From positions 1 through 60,815 of the forward strand of contig NZ_AYTW01000014.1 of assembly GCF_002752635.1 (NCBI RefSeq): 60,815 nt of DNA. Reading direction: 5' to 3'. How positions within the stretch are numbered: position 1 is the stretch's first letter; the number at the start of each line of letters is the position of its first letter. A program made the position numbers and the translations under genes. The DNA is from Mesotoga sp. Brook.08.105.5.1 (GTDB lineage Bacteria; Thermotogota; Thermotogae; Petrotogales; Kosmotogaceae). Below, in pieces: positions 41,535 to 51,242 of this stretch. The notes under the pieces are model-generated. The model searched no databases and had not been told where the DNA came from. It was given only the letters and a program-made list of their open reading frames with translations.

Positions 41535-42293
41535 TCAATCCTCCCCCAGGTAGGCTTTAAGGACAAGTGGATCCTTTTCGATTTCGTCGAACTTTCCCTC
41601 CGCAATAACCTGACCGAAGTTGAGAACATATACCCAGTCGGCAACTGCCTTGATAAAGTCCATCGTGTGTTCTACCAGTAGAATCGTTATTCCTCTTTCC
41701 TTAAGAATAATCATCAAGTCCATGATCACCTTGAATTCATCTCTAGTCATACCCGCTGCCGGTTCGTCGAGGAAAATCAACTGAGGTTCAAGGGCTAGTG
41801 CTCTTGCTATTTCTAGACAGCGTCTCAATCCGTATGCCATGCCGGTAGGAGAGTCATATGCTCTCTCCTCAAGTCCAACAAGCCTCAAGAGCTCGAGAGC
41901 CTTCTCTTTGTTCTCACTTTCCTCTCTTCTAAACTTCGGGGTTCCCAAAACGACGCTCAATGGGCCTGACTTGTAAAACGACTTTCGAGCAACCAGAACG
42001 TTCTCTATAACTGATAGGTTCTCGAAGAGCCGGATTTTCTGGAATGTGCGCGCAATACCTAATCTACTTATCCTGTTTATGTCCATTTGAGAGATATCCT
42101 GATCTTTGTAATACACTTTTCCGCTTGTAATCGGGTGTACTCCTGTTACTACATTTATGAACGTCGTCTTTCCGGAGCCATTCGGACCGATAAGAGCTGT
42201 GATATTTCCCTGAGAAATTCCTATCGAAAGTTCATTGTTTGCCACAACTCCGCCAAATCTCTTTGTCAACTTTTCCGTTCTTAGTATGTCCAT
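41535..42293 (-). CDS. livG: LivG-type branched-chain amino acid ABC ATPase
   Basis: The 252-residue ATPase has Walker A GPNGSGKTT (about 38-46), Walker B LIFLDEPAAGMT and the LivG-specific long insertion around residues 95-150 (IARTFQKIRLF...). The LivG signature is replaced by MAYGLRRCLEIARAL, as in the family. It starts 12 bases after livM. Confidence 0.9.
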   Translation of the reverse strand: MDILRTEKLTKRFGGVVANNELSIGISQGNITALIGPNGSGKTTFINVVTGVHPITSGKVYYKDQDISQMDINRISRLGIARTFQKIRLFENLSVIENVLVARKSFYKSGPLSVVLGTPKFRREESENKEKALELLRLVGLEERAYDSPTGMAYGLRRCLEIARALALEPQLIFLDEPAAGMTRDEFKVIMDLMIILKERGITILLVEHTMDFIKAVADWVYVLNFGQVIAEGKFDEIEKDPLVLKAYLGED

Positions 42294-42305
42294 CTTCAGC
42301 CCACC

Positions 42306-43268
42306 TTACAATGTCTTTGTGTTGCTTCTCTTAAGTTTGAAGACCTTTCTGAAGAGATTCTCAAGTATCGGCCCGAGCCCCATGGGTACGAATATTATGA
42401 TAACGATAACGATCAGTGAGGTCACCATTAAGTAGTAGTTCTCCCAGCCGCCGAATCTGAGGAATTCCGGCAGAAGAGTGAGCCCGATTCCGCCGACAAC
42501 TCCTCCGCTCATGTGTCTAAGACCACCAACAACGGCCATCGCAACGAAATTCGATGACTCAAAAAACGTGAATGGTTCGGGCGAAAGAAATCCTGCCAGA
42601 TGAGCGTAAAGCGCTCCTGCAAGCCCTGCCAAGCCTGCCGAAAAACCGAAAGCGGCGATCTTTAACTTCTTTGTAGATATTCCGCAGGTCTCAGTGGCCA
42701 CATCATCGTCATTCATAGCAAGCATCGCTCTGCCGAAGTGAGAGTGCTTGATGCGGTACATAATGAAAACTGACACGAGCAGTATCCCTCCAAAAAGCCA
42801 GAACACCTGACCGTAGGAAAGCATGTTATTTCCCACTGAATAGAATGGGATTCCGAAGAAACCATATGGCCCCCCGGTTATCGGTGTGAGATTTATCACG
42901 AGCATCCAGACTATTTGCCCGAAGGCGATTGTTACTAGAGATAAGAAGAAGGCCTTTAGTTTGAACGAGGGGATACTCAGCAGGAAGCCCGCAACAACGC
43001 TCAGAACTACTCCCGCAATAACCCCAATCGAAATTGGTAGTCCCAGCCGCACAGTGAAGTATGCCGAAGTGTATGCTCCAATTGCGTAAAAACCCGCCTG
43101 CCCGAGCGATATCTGGCCAGCGAAACCTGTAAGGAAGACCAACCCTGTTGCAAGGATGGAGTGTATCAAAGCCCTGTTCATTAGGTAAAGGTGATACATG
43201 TTATTCGTGAAAAGTGGGAATAGTATTATTAGTAGTATCGCTCCTACAATCAATATCAGCTTCTTCAT
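42306..43268 (-). CDS. livM: LivM-type ABC permease
   Basis: The 320-residue membrane protein has about nine helices. LSLVTIAFGQIVWMLV, GGPYGFFGIP and the EAA-like loop MAMNDDDVATETCGISTKKLKIAAFG followed by HLAGFLSPEPF are typical of LivM. It forms the channel with LivH. The gene starts 10 bases after livH. Confidence 0.9.
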   Translation of the reverse strand: MKKLILIVGAILLIILFPLFTNNMYHLYLMNRALIHSILATGLVFLTGFAGQISLGQAGFYAIGAYTSAYFTVRLGLPISIGVIAGVVLSVVAGFLLSIPSFKLKAFFLSLVTIAFGQIVWMLVINLTPITGGPYGFFGIPFYSVGNNMLSYGQVFWLFGGILLVSVFIMYRIKHSHFGRAMLAMNDDDVATETCGISTKKLKIAAFGFSAGLAGLAGALYAHLAGFLSPEPFTFFESSNFVAMAVVGGLRHMSGGVVGGIGLTLLPEFLRFGGWENYYLMVTSLIVIVIIIFVPMGLGPILENLFRKVFKLKRSNTKTL

Positions 43269-43278
43269 CTCGCACCCC

Positions 43279-44169
43279 CTATATCTTCTTGCTCTTCCAG
43301 TTGAATATTCCGGAAGGCTTGAGTATTAGAACGGCGACAAGAACCGAGAAGGATATGATGTCTCTGTATGTAGAAGAGATGTAGAGGGTGGAGAAGTTCT
43401 CCAGCAATCCAAGAGATATTCCGCCCAGTATCGTCCCGTACGGATTGGTCAATCCGCCGAGAACGGCAGATGCGAACCCTTTGACACCAATTGACCCACC
43501 ACCAAGTTCTAATGACACGAAGTATATCGGGGCAAGAAGTATACCTGCAATTCCCACCACACACGTGGCCAGTATAAAAGAAAGAGAGGTCGTTACCTTC
43601 ACATCTATTCCCATAAGAGCCGCGGCTTCCCTATTCTGTGCGGCAGCCCGGAATGATTTTCCTATGAGCGTCTTGTTCAGTAAGAAGTAAATGAATACCA
43701 TAAGGATTCCGATTACCAAATAGATATTGAGATAGAGAGTAGGAATTCTTATTCCGCCTAAAGAAATGAAGTCTTGGCTTCCCCCAAATACCGGTGGAAA
43801 TGGCTTGGGCAAAGCCCCATAAGTGACGATTATCAAGTTGAGCCAGAAGGTGCACAGCATAAGCGTGGCGACCACGAATTCGAGACGTCCGCCTCCCCGC
43901 TTCCTTATGGGCTCATATATAAAGGCTCTCAATCCCAACCCATAGAGCGCTATTACGGCTATAGACAAAACGAAAGAAATGAAAAAACCCAAGTTCAGTT
44001 GAGTATAGAAACTGTAGAAGAGATAGGCTCCCAACATCGCCGACGATATGTTGGCAAAGTTTATTCTTGAGATCGTCAGCCACAGGAAAACAACTCCGAG
44101 CCCTACAAGTCCATACGTAGCACCGATTGAAGCCCCTGAAACAATGATTTGGAGAATGTCTTGAAGCAT
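43279..44169 (-). CDS. livH: LivH-type ABC permease
   Basis: The 296-residue permease has about eight helices and the family markers GATYGLVGLGVVFLWLT, the EAA-like loop FRAAAQNREAAALMGIDVKVTTSLSF and SVGVKGFASAVLGGLTNPYG-like glycine-rich segment near the C-terminus. It is separated from the binding-protein gene by 69 bases that hold a strong hairpin. Confidence 0.9.
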   Translation of the reverse strand: MLQDILQIIVSGASIGATYGLVGLGVVFLWLTISRINFANISSAMLGAYLFYSFYTQLNLGFFISFVLSIAVIALYGLGLRAFIYEPIRKRGGGRLEFVVATLMLCTFWLNLIIVTYGALPKPFPPVFGGSQDFISLGGIRIPTLYLNIYLVIGILMVFIYFLLNKTLIGKSFRAAAQNREAAALMGIDVKVTTSLSFILATCVVGIAGILLAPIYFVSLELGGGSIGVKGFASAVLGGLTNPYGTILGGISLGLLENFSTLYISSTYRDIISFSVLVAVLILKPSGIFNWKSKKI

Positions 44170-44198
44170 TATTCACACTCCTTGTCTTGATAAGTGAA

Positions 44199-44230
44199 GC
44201 GGGAGGCAGGCTGAGCACGCCCCCTCCCGC
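44199..44230 (-). terminator. Hairpin between binding-protein and permease genes
   Basis: GCGGGAGG (44199-44206) and CCTCCCGC (44223-44230) form a perfect 8-bp stem with a structured loop. No U-run follows. Such hairpins often stop 3' decay so the binding protein is made in excess over the permeases. Confidence 0.65.
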
Positions 44231-44238
44231 AAAGAGGC

Positions 44239-45357
44239 TCAGTACAGTTTGTTGATAATCTGCCAGTCCTTTCCATCAAACTGGGAGATTAGACAGACGT
44301 TGGTGAAGTTATGGTGTTCATCGCACTTCAGTTCTCCCTGAACACCAACGATATTTGCTTCATTGGCCAGGTACTGTGCGAGCTTAGTACCGTCGGTTCC
44401 AACATTCCTCAGGGCATCCGCTAGAAGATACATTCCATCGTAATACGCCTGAGCGGGATCGCTCGGTTCCTTTCCGTCCCATCTTGCTTTGTAAGCTTCA
44501 ACAAAAGCCTGGACCGCGGGATCTGGATCGACCGGGTTAAAACCTTGAACAGAATAGACGCCAATTGCGGCTTCTGGAGCGAGATCTGTAAATGCCGGAA
44601 CGCCCCATGCAGAGAAACCGATAATCGGCACATCAATCTGCAACTGCCTTAGCTGGTTGACAGTAACGGCGGCCTCGGATTCGTGAGTAAGTCCAATCAA
44701 ACCGTCGAAGCCTGCGTTTTTGAGCTTCAACAGCTGACCAGTCGCATCCTTGTCTCCTTCCTTGATCTGTTCCATTGCCACAATCTCTATTCCGTACTTG
44801 GGAAACTCTTCTTTTGCAACGTCAAGGCCTGCAAGACAGTAATCAGTAGATCCGTAGACGATTCCGGGTTTTTCAATCCCAAGAACCTCAACCGCGTATT
44901 TCACAAGCTGAATAACCTTTACTTTGTCGTCAGCTCTGAGTCTGAAAAGAAAATCGTTGGGAATAACTGAGTACCTGAACGAAGGAGAAGTAGCACCGAC
45001 TAGCATCGGAACCTTGGCCTGCTGAGCCAACGGGTGAACTCCAATAACCGCACTGCTCATGTTAGGTCCAAAAACTGCCACTACGTTGTCCTGAAATAAT
45101 GCCCTTCTAATAACACTGGAAGCCGTGCTAGGATTGGCAGCATCGTCGTATACAATCATTTCAAGCATATCTCCATTAATTCCACCGGCAGCGTTGATCT
45201 CTTCCAGTGCTAACTGAGCACCCATCTTGATGTAGTCGCCCAAAATCGAACCGAGACCGGTAAACGGTGCAACCAATGCGACCTTGATTGTTGCTCCAAA
45301 TGCCGCAACCCCGATTAACAAGACAATCGCGACTACGAGTACCTTGCTTAACTTCAT
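44239..45357 (-). CDS. Liv-type amino-acid-binding protein (ABC transporter SBP)
   Basis: The start at the ATG at 45357 has GGAGGTG upstream; 372 residues. The signal peptide is residues 1-22 (KLSKVLVVAIVLLIGVAAFG) with no lipobox cysteine. The mature part follows the peripla-binding type 1 (LivJ/LivK) fold: IKVALVAPFTGLGSILGDYIKMGAQLALEEINAAGG, then DPAQAYYDGMYLLADAL. It should bind an amino acid, amide or short-chain carboxylate for the operon. Specificity cannot be told. Confidence 0.85.
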   Translation of the reverse strand: MKLSKVLVVAIVLLIGVAAFGATIKVALVAPFTGLGSILGDYIKMGAQLALEEINAAGGINGDMLEMIVYDDAANPSTASSVIRRALFQDNVVAVFGPNMSSAVIGVHPLAQQAKVPMLVGATSPSFRYSVIPNDFLFRLRADDKVKVIQLVKYAVEVLGIEKPGIVYGSTDYCLAGLDVAKEEFPKYGIEIVAMEQIKEGDKDATGQLLKLKNAGFDGLIGLTHESEAAVTVNQLRQLQIDVPIIGFSAWGVPAFTDLAPEAAIGVYSVQGFNPVDPDPAVQAFVEAYKARWDGKEPSDPAQAYYDGMYLLADALRNVGTDGTKLAQYLANEANIVGVQGELKCDEHHNFTNVCLISQFDGKDWQIINKLY

Positions 45358-45769
45358 CCAAACACCTCCATATTTGGGGCCTTCTAGAGCAAGCCCCGTT
45401 CTTTGGGAAGAAAGATTAACACGAAATGAACGCGATGCATTATACATCATGCACAGTGTATCATTATTTTCTTGAATGGTTTTAATGTCTTCAGACCCGA
45501 TCACGATCGAATAATTCAAAATAGGCTTGATTATCAAGCTATAGTTGGACTGATTGCAGTCGGAGGTTGTTTTCTGAAATGGTTTCAGTCCAATATCAGG
45601 AGCAGATCAGATCAACGCTTGCCTTACAACACGGTTCTTTCGCGCTGACGCACAACCATTCATGAAAGGATCATGAGTTGCTGCTGGTAATCCGCTTTCT
45701 TGCTAGCGATTGGTTTATAATAGCTTTAGAGCATATTTTGTGTAGGGGCTCTTTCTGGGGGTGTTGTCT
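45358..45769. other. Upstream region of the catabolic operon
   Basis: No gene is supported in this 412-base region. On the minus strand a TATAAT (45444-45439) and an inverted repeat (see the next entry) lie about 80 bases before the binding-protein start. A GGGG...CCCC hairpin (45376-45397) is in the 5' leader. The left half of the gap from 45454 to 45769 has no recognised feature beyond the ribosome site of the next gene. Confidence 0.5.
45436..45453 (-). promoter_or_regulatory. Operator-like inverted repeat over the -10 of the catabolic operon
   Basis: TGCAT-N8-ATGCA (45436-45440 and 45449-45453) overlaps the minus-strand -10 TATAAT at 45444-45439. The -35 at a 17-base spacing is weak. FCD-type GntR regulators bind short palindromes in this arrangement, and such a regulator lies in the same operon, so it may be the target of that protein. 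This is inference from position. Confidence 0.4.
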
Positions 45770-46249
45770 GTGAGGGTGTTCTTTCTGATGATTCTTTCTT
45801 TGGTCTTAGTTTCCACTATGATAGCTGTGGAGATCGATCTGGGAATGAGTGTGGATGTTACTCAATCCGATCAAAACAGCCTTAGCTGTGCCAGGCTTTC
45901 GCTTCTCGGCTGTATCGGGCCAATCTCTCTGGATATTCCTGTCGCTCAAGTGTGGCCTTCAGAAAGAAGGATTGAATTCTCGGATCCGTTCTTAAGTTAT
46001 GTTGGCCTTAATCTGAAGCTTCCCATTACTGTTCTATTCATAAAAGCCGGTTTAGGTGTTCAGGTAAGGGGAGTGATTGACGTACTTGGAGCAAAAATCG
46101 AAGGCTGGGATCTTCCAGCCAGAGTTAGGGCCGGCTTCGGTGTTTCTGATTCTGGTCTTTTTCTTGAGGGCGGTTTGAATCTCGATTTTACGCCGTCACT
46201 CGAAAATATGGAATTCTGTCCTTACATTGCGGCGGGACTGGTTTTCTAG
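45770..46249 (+). CDS. Secreted beta-rich envelope protein, unknown function
   Basis: The start taken is the GTG at 45770 with GGGGGTG 6-7 bases upstream (an upstream GTG at 45761 is possible). About 159 residues. The signal peptide VRVFFLMILSLVLVSTMIAV is followed by a glycine- and leucine-rich, alternating beta sequence ending in VF. It resembles the other small envelope genes in the window only by style. Family not recognised. Confidence 0.6.
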   Translation: MRVFFLMILSLVLVSTMIAVEIDLGMSVDVTQSDQNSLSCARLSLLGCIGPISLDIPVAQVWPSERRIEFSDPFLSYVGLNLKLPITVLFIKAGLGVQVRGVIDVLGAKIEGWDLPARVRAGFGVSDSGLFLEGGLNLDFTPSLENMEFCPYIAAGLVF

Positions 46250-47035
46250 CTAATTGACCTTGAGTAGTTTGGAGAATTCTTCTTTAACATTTTTATAGGC
46301 ATCGCCAGTGAGCCATCTCTGCCAGCCGTATTTTCTGTAGGTGTCTCTGACTTGAAAAATGTAGTTCATCGGATCTATGTGTACTTCTTCGATCCTTTTT
46401 GAAAGCTCGAAGGCAACTCTAGCTGCGTTCATGGGGAGAACCGGACCGACAAAAGCTCCGACCTTGATGCCGCTGGCAGTAAGCATGTCGATTGTCTCGA
46501 GTCTTTCTTCAAAGGAAGATGAACCCGGTTCAAGGATCTTTCTGACAGCGTCTATGTCCGTAGTGACCGTTATCAAAACCCTTGCCTCTCCTTCGGAGGC
46601 TTTCAGCAGTTCAATATCCCTTCTAATCAAAGCGGACTTTGACATCAAGAATACAGGAATTCGGTGAGAGATGAGTATTCTCAGAATTTCACGGGTGATT
46701 GCATACTTTTCTTCTATATGCTGATATGGATCACAGGCCGTACTGAGAAACACGGCGCGCTTGGGATGGTGAGCGATCTCTTTCCTCAGAAGAGAGACAA
46801 TATTCTTACGAACCTGAACGTCTCTGCCCCATCTGCCGCGGCTGTACTTGAAAGGGCCGATAAACCTTGCAAAACAGTACTTGCAGCCGATTGTGCATCC
46901 AACATAAGGATTGACCGTGAAATCCGTCAAAGGAATACCTGATTTTGTAAGGGCTTTGCTTGCTCTTATCTCTTCAATCATATACAGATAGATTCTACAG
47001 CGTTTCTCTTCACGAATGCGTTTTTGAAAGTGCAT
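46250..47035 (-). CDS. SplB-like radical SAM protein (DNA repair photolyase type)
   Basis: The 261-residue protein has the radical SAM motif CTIGCKYC (CX3CX2C) after NPYVG. The order DFTVNPYVGC, CFARF, FLSTACDPYQHIE and the later VGAFVGPVLPMN are typical of the SplB-like/Rv2578c radical SAM group related to spore photoproduct lyase. No SPASM cysteines are present. Neither the ATG at 47035 nor the one at 46981 has a strong ribosome site; the second would give a more typical N-terminus. It converges with the envelope gene, ending directly after it. Confidence 0.75.
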   Translation of the reverse strand: MHFQKRIREEKRCRIYLYMIEEIRASKALTKSGIPLTDFTVNPYVGCTIGCKYCFARFIGPFKYSRGRWGRDVQVRKNIVSLLRKEIAHHPKRAVFLSTACDPYQHIEEKYAITREILRILISHRIPVFLMSKSALIRRDIELLKASEGEARVLITVTTDIDAVRKILEPGSSSFEERLETIDMLTASGIKVGAFVGPVLPMNAARVAFELSKRIEEVHIDPMNYIFQVRDTYRKYGWQRWLTGDAYKNVKEEFSKLLKVN

Positions 47036-47092
47036 ATGCGTCGCTTCATCTATTCTGTAATGATATAATTAACCAAAATAGGAGGTGTTACT

Positions 47093-47470
47093 GTGTTGAG
47101 GGTTATCAGTACTGACAAGGCGCCGGCAGCGGTTGGACCATATTCTCAGGCGATAGCGGCGGGCGGTTTCCTCTTTGTTTCTGGACAGATCCCCCTCAAC
47201 CCGTTGACCGGTGAACTGGTGACGGATTTCGAAGGAGCATGCAGACAATCACTGGAGAATTTATTCGCGGTTATCGCCGCCGGCGGGTCGAGTCTGGACA
47301 ATATCGTGAAAGTGAACATCTATGTTAGAGATATGGGGAAATTCTCGATACTAAACGAAATCTACATGACGTATTTCAAGGAACACAAGCCCGCGAGAGC
47401 TGTCGTTGAAGTCTCTAACTTGCCCAAGAATGCGCTGGTAGAAATGGAAGCTGTGGCGATAATACCGTAA
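47093..47470 (+). CDS. ridA: RidA family deaminase
   Basis: The 125-residue protein has [34 protein letters not shown] and [23 protein letters not shown], a full RidA/YjgF signature with the catalytic Arg in PARA. It hydrolyses reactive enamine and imine intermediates, such as those formed by PLP dehydratases. It starts at a GTG with AGGAGGTG and lies 13 bases before thrS. Confidence 0.9.
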   Translation: MLRVISTDKAPAAVGPYSQAIAAGGFLFVSGQIPLNPLTGELVTDFEGACRQSLENLFAVIAAGGSSLDNIVKVNIYVRDMGKFSILNEIYMTYFKEHKPARAVVEVSNLPKNALVEMEAVAIIP

Positions 47471-47483
47471 TCAGGAGGATATC

Positions 47484-49430
47484 ATGGGTATTTCTATAAA
47501 GCTGCCCGATGGCACAATCAAGGAGTACGGGCAAAGCGTAACACCATCAGAACTGGCAAGTGACATTTCCGAGGGCCTTGCCAGACGAACCTTCGGTGCT
47601 GTTGTCAATGATGAGTTCTGGGATGCAGACAGGCCAATTGAACGGGATGCTTCTGTGAGACTGATTCTCGACAAAGATCCTGAATCGGCTGTCTTCTTTA
47701 GGCACACGATGTCTCATATTTTGGCACAGGCTGTTATGAGGATCTATGGCAAGGATCAAGTCAAGCTGGCCATAGGGCCTACAATTGAGAATGGATTTTA
47801 CTACGACATAGATCTGGGAGATATTAGAATAACTGAAGAGGATTTGCCGAAGATCGAATCCGAGATGGAGAAGATAATCAAGGAAGATCTCACGGTGGAG
47901 AGGTTCGAGCTGCCTGTGAGCGATGCAATAGCTCTGATGAAAAAGGAGGGCCAGCCTTACAAGGTAGAGCTGATAGAGGATCTTGTAAAGGATACTGGTA
48001 CTGATAGCGTCACATTCTACAAGCAGGGAGAATTTGTCGATCTTTGCAGGGGACCTCACGTTTCTTCGACGGGCAAGGTTAAGTATTTCAGGCTTACATC
48101 TGTATCCGGGGCCTACTGGAGAGGCGATGAGAACAACAAGATGCTTCAGAGGGTTTATGGTACTGCCTTCGCCAAGAAGAGCGATCTCGAAGCTTATCTA
48201 AAGATGATAGAAGAAGCGAAGAAGAGGGACCATAGAAAGCTTGGTCCTGCTCTAGGTCTGTTTACAATCAATTACGAATACGCTCCCGGGATGCCGGTTT
48301 TCCTTCCGAAAGGTACGGAAGTGTTGAATCAACTCCTTCAGTTCTCCAGAGAGAAGCACATAGAGGACGGTTACAGGGAAGTGAGTACGCCACAGGTCAT
48401 GTCGGATGCCCTGTGGAGAACATCAGGGCACTGGGATCATTACAGGGACAACATGTACTTCACGGAGAAAGAGGACCAGCAGTTTGCGGTAAAGCCAATG
48501 AATTGTCCCGGTCATATCATAGTCTACAAGTCCTCGTCTGTGAGCTACAGGGATCTTCCGATGAAGCTCTTCGAGTTTGGGAAGGTCCACAGATACGAAC
48601 GTTCAGGTGTCCTGCATGGGCTCTTCAGGGTAAGAGGCTTCGTTCAGGATGACGCCCACATATTCTGCACAAGAGAACAGATTCAGCAGGAGATCATGGG
48701 CGTGATCGACTTCGTAGAGAAGATATACTCGCCTTTCAATTTCGAGTACAGGGCGGAGCTCTCGACGAGGCCTGAAGATTACATGGGCGAAGTGGAGCTC
48801 TGGGATATTGCTACAAAGGCACTTGAAGATTCTCTGAAGGCAAAGAATATGGAGTTCAAGGTCAATGAAGGTGATGGGGCGTTTTACGGTCCTAAGATCG
48901 ATTACCATATAAAGGATTCGTTAGGAAGGGAATGGCAGTGCGCCACTATTCAGCTCGATTTCATGATGCCCGAGCGCTTCGGAATCAAGTATGTGGGCTC
49001 CGACAACGAGGAATACCAGCCAGTTATGATTCACAGAGCCATCTACGGCTCAGTTGAGAGATTCATGGGAATACTTATCGAGCACTTCGCAGGAGCCTTC
49101 CCAACGTGGTTTGCTCCGACCCAGGTTGCAGTCATCCCCATAGCCGACAGACACATCGAATACGCCGAGTCAGTCGCTTCTGAACTGAAGAACAAGGGGT
49201 TCAGAGTCGAGGTTGATGACAGGCAGAAATCTACAAACTACAAGATACGGGATGCTCAGATGCAAAAAGTGCCCTATATGTTGATAGTCGGTGATAGAGA
49301 AAGAGAGCGCGGCACCGTATCTGTAAGACTGCGAAGTGAAAAAGATCTTGGATCCATTGAACTCGACAAGTTTATCGAGAAGCTTTCTGAAGAGATCAAG
49401 ACTAGAAGGGCCACGAGTGTTTTTGAATGA
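47484..49430 (+). CDS. thrS: Threonyl-tRNA synthetase
   Basis: The 648-residue length is normal for ThrRS. It has an N-terminal TGS domain ([21 protein letters not shown]), the editing domain with [11 protein letters not shown], class II catalytic motifs ([19 protein letters not shown] as motif 2) and a C-terminal anticodon-binding domain ([13 protein letters not shown]...MLIVGDRE). Zinc ligands include the Cys in MNCPGH. The ATG follows AGGAGG. A terminator follows directly. Confidence 0.97.
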   Translation: MGISIKLPDGTIKEYGQSVTPSELASDISEGLARRTFGAVVNDEFWDADRPIERDASVRLILDKDPESAVFFRHTMSHILAQAVMRIYGKDQVKLAIGPTIENGFYYDIDLGDIRITEEDLPKIESEMEKIIKEDLTVERFELPVSDAIALMKKEGQPYKVELIEDLVKDTGTDSVTFYKQGEFVDLCRGPHVSSTGKVKYFRLTSVSGAYWRGDENNKMLQRVYGTAFAKKSDLEAYLKMIEEAKKRDHRKLGPALGLFTINYEYAPGMPVFLPKGTEVLNQLLQFSREKHIEDGYREVSTPQVMSDALWRTSGHWDHYRDNMYFTEKEDQQFAVKPMNCPGHIIVYKSSSVSYRDLPMKLFEFGKVHRYERSGVLHGLFRVRGFVQDDAHIFCTREQIQQEIMGVIDFVEKIYSPFNFEYRAELSTRPEDYMGEVELWDIATKALEDSLKAKNMEFKVNEGDGAFYGPKIDYHIKDSLGREWQCATIQLDFMMPERFGIKYVGSDNEEYQPVMIHRAIYGSVERFMGILIEHFAGAFPTWFAPTQVAVIPIADRHIEYAESVASELKNKGFRVEVDDRQKSTNYKIRDAQMQKVPYMLIVGDRERERGTVSVRLRSEKDLGSIELDKFIEKLSEEIKTRRATSVFE

Positions 49431-49434
49431 TAAA

Positions 49435-49464
49435 GAGACCCCTGCAATGCGGGGGTCTTGTTTT
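49435..49464 (+). terminator. Terminator after thrS
   Basis: GACCCCTGC (49437-49445) pairs with GCGGGGGTC (49449-49457) in a 9-bp stem with loop AAT, followed by TTGTTTT. It ends 27 bases after the thrS stop and overlaps the only canonical in-frame start codon of the next gene. Confidence 0.8.
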
Positions 49465-51242
49465 CCTATCCGAGAACTCCTCGAAAGGAGGCGATTGGCA
49501 CGAATATCATTGATATTATTCCGGTAGCGCGGGGTGATAAGCCGGCCGACGTTCTGCTGAAGAACTGCAAAGTGGTCAATGTTTTCAGTGGCGAGGTGGA
49601 AGAAGCGAATCTTGCTCTCTTCAGGAAGAGAATTGCTGGAATCGGGGATTACGAAGAAGGTGTTGAAGTTATAGATCTTGAAGGCTCATTTGTAGTGCCC
49701 GGCCTTATTGATGCGCATCTTCACATAGAATCATCTATGGTGTCTCCCGTCGAATTCTCCAAGACGATTCTTGCACGAGGAACCACGACAGCGATAGCAG
49801 ACCCTCACGAGATTGCAAACGTAATGGGGCTTACCGGTATAGAGTACATGATAAGATCTACGGAAGGCGTTCCTGTCAATCTGTATATCATGATTCCTTC
49901 GGCCGTCCCTGCTTCGACAATGGAGACCTCCGGCGCAACGATCAGTGTAATGGATATGATAGGCTTTGTGGAGAAGTTTCAAAACAGAGTTCTCGGGCTG
50001 GGAGAGGTGATGAATTTCCCCGATATCATAAACGGTGATCGTGATTCAATAGCGAAAATCGAATTGATCCGTCACAAATACAAGAAGATAGATGGACATA
50101 TCCCTGGAGTTCTTGGCAAACCGCTCAATGCTTACATTTGCGCCTTTGTGCGATCGGAGCATGAATGCACATATGTTGAGGAGGCGCGTGAGAAGCTTTC
50201 AAGAGGAATGCAGATTCTCATGAGAGAGGGCAGTGTTGAGAGAAACCTCGTTCCGCTTCTTCCACTCATAAATGACAAGACCTATCCGTTCGTCTCTTTC
50301 TGTACCGATGACAAGCACCCCGACGACATCATCAGGGAGGGTCATATCGATCACAATATTAGAAAGGCCATAAAACACGGGATAGATCCGATAATCGCAA
50401 TAAGAGCGGCGACTATCAATACGGCCAGACATTACAATCTCAGATCGATGGGGGCCATCGCGCCCGGATACAAGGCAGACCTAGTAGTGGTCGATGACCT
50501 CAAGTCCTTCAACCCCAGAATGGTTTTCAAAGACTCCAGGGTGGTTGCAAGAGATGGAAAATTGGTTGCTGATGTGATATCCAGAAGCTTTCCGCAGGAA
50601 AAAACGAATACATTCAAGTGCCAGAGAATCAATGAGAGCGACCTGGCTGTCCGAGCCAGAAGTAAATTCATTAGGGTGATAGAGCTTCTTGGGAGCGAGG
50701 TTCTTACAGGAGGCTCCATCGTGGAGGCGAAGATAGAGGAAGGAAAGGCAGTCAGCGATACTTCTCAAGACGTTTTGAAGCTCGCCGCTATTTGCAGATA
50801 TTGTGAAGGGAAATCCATGTCGGTAGCATTTGCGAAGGGATCTGGGTTGAAGAAGGGGGCAGTGGCAACATCTGTCGGTCATGATTCTCACAATCTGGGA
50901 GTCTTGGGCGTTAGTGATTCAGACATGGTTTTTGCCGCCAATAGAGTGATTGACATGGGTGGAGGTCTTGTTGCAGTAGTAGATGGAAAGATAATATCTG
51001 AACTGCCTCTGAAGATCGCTGGACTGATGTCGGATCTGACAAGCAGAGAAGTGGCTGAGAGACTGGTGGAGTTGAAGGAAGCGACAAAATCAATGGGAAG
51101 CATTCTTCCTGACCTTTTCATGACGCTCTCTTTTGTTCAGCTTTCAGTTATTCCCAAGTTGAAGCTAACGAATCTCGGTCTCGTCGATGTAGAGAAGAAC
51201 GATTTCGTACCGCTTTTCGTTGAGGAGGATGAAGATGTCTGA
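49458..51242 (+). CDS. ade: Adenine deaminase
   Basis: The 594-residue frame has the Ade amidohydrolase domain (LIDAHLHIESSMVSP, PHEIANVMG, DGHIPGVLG) and the C-terminal HDSHNLGVLG domain, giving adenine to hypoxanthine plus ammonia. Its only canonical in-frame start is a TTG at 49458 inside the thrS terminator. The good ribosome site, AAAGGAGG at 49484-49491, faces no ATG, GTG or TTG in frame; in-frame codons downstream are ATT, GGC, ACG, AAT, ATC, ATT. So the true start may be a non-canonical codon near 49500. It is coupled to the next gene by an 8-base overlap. Confidence 0.9.
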   Translation: MFSYPRTPRKEAIGTNIIDIIPVARGDKPADVLLKNCKVVNVFSGEVEEANLALFRKRIAGIGDYEEGVEVIDLEGSFVVPGLIDAHLHIESSMVSPVEFSKTILARGTTTAIADPHEIANVMGLTGIEYMIRSTEGVPVNLYIMIPSAVPASTMETSGATISVMDMIGFVEKFQNRVLGLGEVMNFPDIINGDRDSIAKIELIRHKYKKIDGHIPGVLGKPLNAYICAFVRSEHECTYVEEAREKLSRGMQILMREGSVERNLVPLLPLINDKTYPFVSFCTDDKHPDDIIREGHIDHNIRKAIKHGIDPIIAIRAATINTARHYNLRSMGAIAPGYKADLVVVDDLKSFNPRMVFKDSRVVARDGKLVADVISRSFPQEKTNTFKCQRINESDLAVRARSKFIRVIELLGSEVLTGGSIVEAKIEEGKAVSDTSQDVLKLAAICRYCEGKSMSVAFAKGSGLKKGAVATSVGHDSHNLGVLGVSDSDMVFAANRVIDMGGGLVAVVDGKIISELPLKIAGLMSDLTSREVAERLVELKEATKSMGSILPDLFMTLSFVQLSVIPKLKLTNLGLVDVEKNDFVPLFVEEDEDV

